Origin: Chara braunii
Lineage: Eukaryota; Streptophyta; Charophyceae; Charales; Characeae
Reading direction: 5' to 3'
Assembly (NCBI GenBank): GCA_003427395.1
Contig: BFEA01000825.1
Location: 83,051-106,714 of the forward strand
Length of the DNA stretch: 23,664 nt
Shown: one piece after another, positions 20,190-23,664 of the stretch
Numbering within the stretch: position 1 is the first letter of the stretch
How the letters are laid out: each line of letters starts with the position of its first letter
Translations under genes and position numbers: made by a program
The notes under the pieces: model-generated
What the model was told of the DNA's origin: nothing
Database searches by the model: none
The model's input: only the letters and a program-made list of their open reading frames with translations

Positions 20190-21590
20190 ACTTTTGAGTG
20201 TGAAAAATGGTTTATGTCATTTATCATCTTATTATGTGTGTTTTATTTTATTTATTTATTTTAATTACTGTTTGATGACTGCTTGTTAGGGAGTTTGCAT
20301 GTTGGGATCATGCTTGGTCTTTCGGGGAAATATTGTTGGATAAAGCTCTGTGGCAGGCTATATCTTATTTGGAGTTGGAATTTCAAAAAGGGGGACAAAG
20401 ATCATTCTTTAGTAAGCCAAAAGAAAGTTTGGGTAAGAGCAAGCATTCTGTTTCTTTCTCTTGAAAAATTACTAATATACCAGTCAACAGACATCACAAT
20501 GGAAGCGTATATTTCTTCCCCACTGCCGACATCCAGTGACTTGTTTTATGAGATCTTTCAGACATCATTAGTGTCGATCTGTCAGAGTCAATTCATTACT
20601 CAGTCAAGGTTAACTATCATTCAAGTTTGGCAGGGTCATCATGGGAGGTGTTGAGATTGGTTCTAGTACACTTCTTTACCCCTGAGTACGACGCAGTTTT
20701 ATCCAGTCAGCGAGTCAATATTGTACATTCTCTGCCAGATCACCTCAAGTCAGCTGCCACCTTGGCAATCAGATTTCGACTCAGCGTTTGATCAACAGTG
20801 GCGTGCAGCCCGCTTTGAAGTTCAACTGTTACTATTAACGTCAACGACCTTGAGACTGAGTAGTTTTCCACTTTGAGTGTGGAGCTCACTATAACCATCT
20901 GCGATCTATCATATTCACTGTCTGAGACTTAGGGCGAGGCAAAAGTCGTAAAAGAAGATGTGGTTCTCGTGATACAGGTCAAGCAGAGACAACGAGGGAT
21001 GAGAAAGTAAGCTCCCGTTTCCACGGGGGCGCATCGCTTCCGGGAGCGCTGCGCCCCGCCGGGTTGGCACTCTCACGTGGGAAGCCCGGTGACGCCCTAC
21101 AGGCTGGAAACATGCGAGCGCGAAGCGGCGGCTGGGTATGACGTAGACAATTTTAGTGTGTCGGCACCTTGGTGATGGGGTTGTAATGAAGTAGAGATCG
21201 GACAACAGGAGGGCAGGAGAATGGAGCGTGACTCGGTGTTGCCTTCCTTTTGAAAGCACTTCGGTACCATCTCCAGCTTTGCGCTTCATCCAGTGGTGTT
21301 ACAGGTTAGCACGTTGGGTGAAGGGGAACTTGCCTTCGACATGAGGTGGGTCTCCTTGAAAAGTTCAACCTTCTTATGGCTTCTGCTCCTTGGTCTGCAT
21401 AGTGTTGTGGTAGGCGGTTGGTATGGCGCGGACGGAAAGGAGGAGCGCGTGCTTACGTGGAGCGGGAGGAGGATTGGAGGCGATGTCGAGTACATTGATT
21501 TCGTTTTTTTTTTTTTACATCTTTGTCATCGACGATACTCTCGCTGATCACCACCGGCACCAGCATCGGAGTCATTATCATTAGGGCGTG
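20190..21590. other. Right flank, no gene assigned
   Basis: This is sequence beyond the LTR. A T-rich tract with TTTA units lies near 20240-20270. A plus-strand open frame at 20283-20654 (123 codons) has no motif I recognise and is more likely chance. About 20990-21120 is GC- and CpG-rich. No RNA gene is visible. Confidence 0.45.
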
Positions 21591-21594
21591 ATTT

Positions 21595-21847
21595 GATATC
21601 ATCATCACGGTAATGTCTTGCCATCATTAGGTCGTTGCTCGTCATCACCATCATCAGCATTAGGGTACTGCTCGTCATCATCATCAAGGCGTATGTCTTC
21701 ACTCCTGTCCGGTTCTAATATCATTGCTACTATCTAGGAGTCGTGCATCACGGGAGCGACTCACTATTGTATCACCATCGTCAAGTTTCTCTCCACCATA
21801 CGGCATGGGTGGCAAACTTGACGTCATCATAGGGCTTTACTCATCAT

Positions 21848-21878
<31 letters not shown>

Positions 21879-22170
21879 TTTAGGTTATTATCCAAGGAGT
21901 TCGTCATTACACCATCATCATCGTAGTCATCATAGGGCGCTATGCGTCATCATCCTTACCATCATCATCATCATCATCATCATCTTCATCATCATGATCA
22001 TCATTATCAATATCACCATCATCATCGCTATCATCATTACTATCATCATCATCATCATCATCAGTTTGTAATCATAAGGGCTGTTGGTGGTGCTCTTTAG
22101 TAACATCAGCATTATCTTTCCGTTTTTCATCCTCATCATTATCATCATCATCATCATCATCATCATCAGC
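21595..22170. repeat. ATC/GAT trinucleotide repeat region
   Basis: Pure or nearly pure (ATC)n runs lie at about 21850-21878, 21956-22000, 22042-22062 and 22135-22168. Shorter TCATCA clusters occur between them. The Met/Ile-rich open frame on the minus strand (21930-22400) is a product of this repeat, not a gene. Confidence 0.93.
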
Positions 22171-22359
22171 TTGTTCTCAATTAGATGTTGCTCTGCATCA
22201 ACAGGTGAGTTGGTTGTCACCATTATTCTCTTTATTATCGTCAGGGTGTTGTCCAGCGTCACCAATAAAATCCAGCAAAATCCAAGCGAATGATATTTTG
22301 CTAAGTGTGTCATCAATAACTGTAGTCGATTGGATCGGATTGTTTCCAGAGGGTTGAAC

Positions 22360-22665
22360 GGTGGGAAGGGGGTGGGGGGAGCTCTATCCTGCAGGGGCAT
22401 CGCAAGGTGGGGGGTGAATGTCTCAAAGAGGGTAGGGGCGGAGTAGGGGGTTGCCTTATTTTGGGGCAGGAACTGTGGGTGGGTCCATCAGTCCCTGCGG
22501 AGGCGGAAATGGGCAAGGGGTGCAGGTGGGAACTGCGTGCTCCTGGGGAAAGGGTGGGAGAGGATTGGTCCTATATTGGGGCCGAGGGAGAGTGAGTAAT
22601 TCTCCTCGGCGGAGGCAGTATAGGGCTGAGGGGGAAGGGGGAGGGGGAGGGAGGGGCGATCTCTC
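22360..22665. repeat. G-rich low-complexity block
   Basis: GGGG runs recur on the plus strand, densest at 22365-22460 and 22630-22657 (GGGGGAGGGGGAGGGAGGGG-like). The runs are close enough to form G-quadruplexes. The open frames over it are low-complexity. Confidence 0.65.
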
Positions 22666-22795
22666 TTGAAGAATCATCTAGTTTACTATAACTTTCCATT
22701 TAGTTGCCTCTCGAGGAGGTTATAGGAATAGGTGTTATCTGACAAGCCATCTGTGATCCTGCGCGGGGTGGTTAAAAAGTCGGTGGCCCTCGAAG

Positions 22796-23450
22796 ACCGA
22801 TGCTGGAGCAACGCTGGCCGGAGCCGTAGCCAGGTGGCGCAACTATGTGACCTAGCTTAGTGGGCGCGTGAGGCCTGGTAGAAAGCTCTGGGGGGCTGTT
22901 TGCGAGGGCAGTCCCAGTGGTCATCGGGGGTCGTAACTGGAGCAAGGCTGGCCGGTGTTGGAGCAAGTGGTGCAACTCTGTAACCTAACCTGATGGGAGC
23001 ATGAGGCCTGAAAGAGCTTCGATTCGTGCTAAAATTAACCATGCTGGTGGTGGTCGTAGGGGGATTGAATAGGTTTCACCTATCTGATTCGTGATGGGGA
23101 GGCTTATTGACACACATATTTTTTTGACTTGGTAGAGTCTGAATGGAAAAAAAATCAGTTGTTCTTATGAATGTCTTAGGACTTTAGGGTTTCTTAACAA
23201 TCCATCTTAGGCAGTTTTGATGCTGTTATACTCAATGATATGTGGTTGTTCGATGCCAAAACGACGCTGGTCGGTGCTAGGGTGTTGCCCTATAACGTGC
23301 TAATGCAGGAGTGTGAGGCCTGGTAGAGAGATCTGGGGATGCTTTGGGGTGGGCATCGCAAGGGACGACCAAGGGTTGCTGCTGGGATGACGCTGGTCGG
23401 AGCTGGGGCGAGTTGTGTTGCCCTGTAACCCAGCGGGGTGGGGGCGTGAG
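22796..23450. repeat. Diverged repeat of about 126-134 bp, four copies
   Basis: Copies are marked by CTGGAGCAA-GCTGGCCGG at about 22802 and 22936, and by GACGCTGGTCGG at about 23263 and 23389. Each is followed by a GCAACT-TGTAACCTA-like block and, in the first three, by GTGAGGCCTGGTAGA or similar. The spacing inside each pair is about 134 and 126 bp. About 200 bp of unrelated sequence separates the pairs. The minus strand translates to recurring Pro/Ala-rich text, but one spacing is not a multiple of three, so I do not call it coding. Confidence 0.7.
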
Positions 23451-23664
23451 CAGTGAATCTCCCTCGGCGGCGGCTATCCGCGGCCGATTCCGCAGACGCG
23501 GCCAGTCCGCTGACCCCGCGGACGCGCGGGAAGGACTTTCGAAAAACGGAAGACGCCATGTGGCGGCGCATCCCCAGCCTCACCCCCCCCCACAAAAAAA
23601 AACGAAAAAGATGAACTTTTGGATGGGGGGGTATGGGCAAAATCGAACGAAATTGAAAAAAAAA
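23451..23664. other. GC-rich stretch then A-rich window end
   Basis: About 23460-23530 is rich in CGGC and CCGCGG and resembles the block at 22597-22618 (TCTCC-TCGGCGG). From 23581 on the sequence is C-runs, then A-rich. I see no gene. Confidence 0.4.

Noticed and set aside
20283-20654. 123-codon plus-strand ORF just outside the LTR
   Set aside because: No recognisable domain. The length is compatible with chance in this AT-rich stretch.
21930-22400. 156-codon Met/Ile-rich minus-strand ORF
   Set aside because: It is a translation of the ATC/GAT trinucleotide repeats.

Overview
The window looks like nuclear DNA of a large, repeat-rich green-lineage (streptophyte) genome. The evidence is a degenerate Ty3/gypsy-type LTR retrotransposon, a short nuclear copy of plastid rpoC2, many microsatellites, and no bacterial-style gene packing. 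The wording of the gag and pol fragments reminds me of elements in charophyte algae such as Chara braunii. That is recognition from memory, not a search result.

Most of the window (about 1257-20189, 18.9 kb) reads as one old retrotransposon on the minus strand. Its 5' LTR is at 19120-20189. A primer-binding site of the TGGCGCC type lies two bases inside it (19100-19117). A leader of about 480 bp follows, then a broken gag with a CCHC zinc knuckle (17107-18621), a gag-pol spacer, and a pol reduced to pieces: a pre-RT linker, an RT fragment that keeps a YIDD motif, and an integrase C-terminal part. About 360 bp of plastid rpoC2 interrupts the stretch between gag and RT. Some 200 bp past the integrase stop comes a second, unrelated, broken gag-like ORF with its own CCHC knuckle (11843-14421). 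Roughly 9.7 kb without recognisable coding follows, up to the 3' LTR (1257-2128).

The part of this non-coding stretch nearest the 3' LTR is highly structured. It has a degenerate array of about 123 bp units (2811-3361), a tandem duplication of about 264 bp (3362-3937), and nine hairpin-like elements (3965-4715). Those nine share one 20-base core, but the arms around it differ from copy to copy and, in most copies, still complement each other. This array is the least explained feature here. Beyond it lie GT/CA, CT-rich and ATCA microsatellites (about 5040-5560). I could assign nothing between about 5780 and 11842.

The left flank (1-1256) has diverged tandem units of about 230-300 bp with splice-site-like motifs on the minus strand, a 32-base poly-T, and a 75 bp tandem duplication. 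The right flank (20190-23664) has an unassigned region, long ATC/GAT trinucleotide tracts (about 21600-22170), a G-rich block, and a diverged repeat of about 126-134 bp (about 22796-23450). I see no intact host gene, no tRNA or rRNA gene and no CRISPR. Every recognisable coding piece is broken by stops, frameshifts or deletions, so nothing here should make a working protein product.
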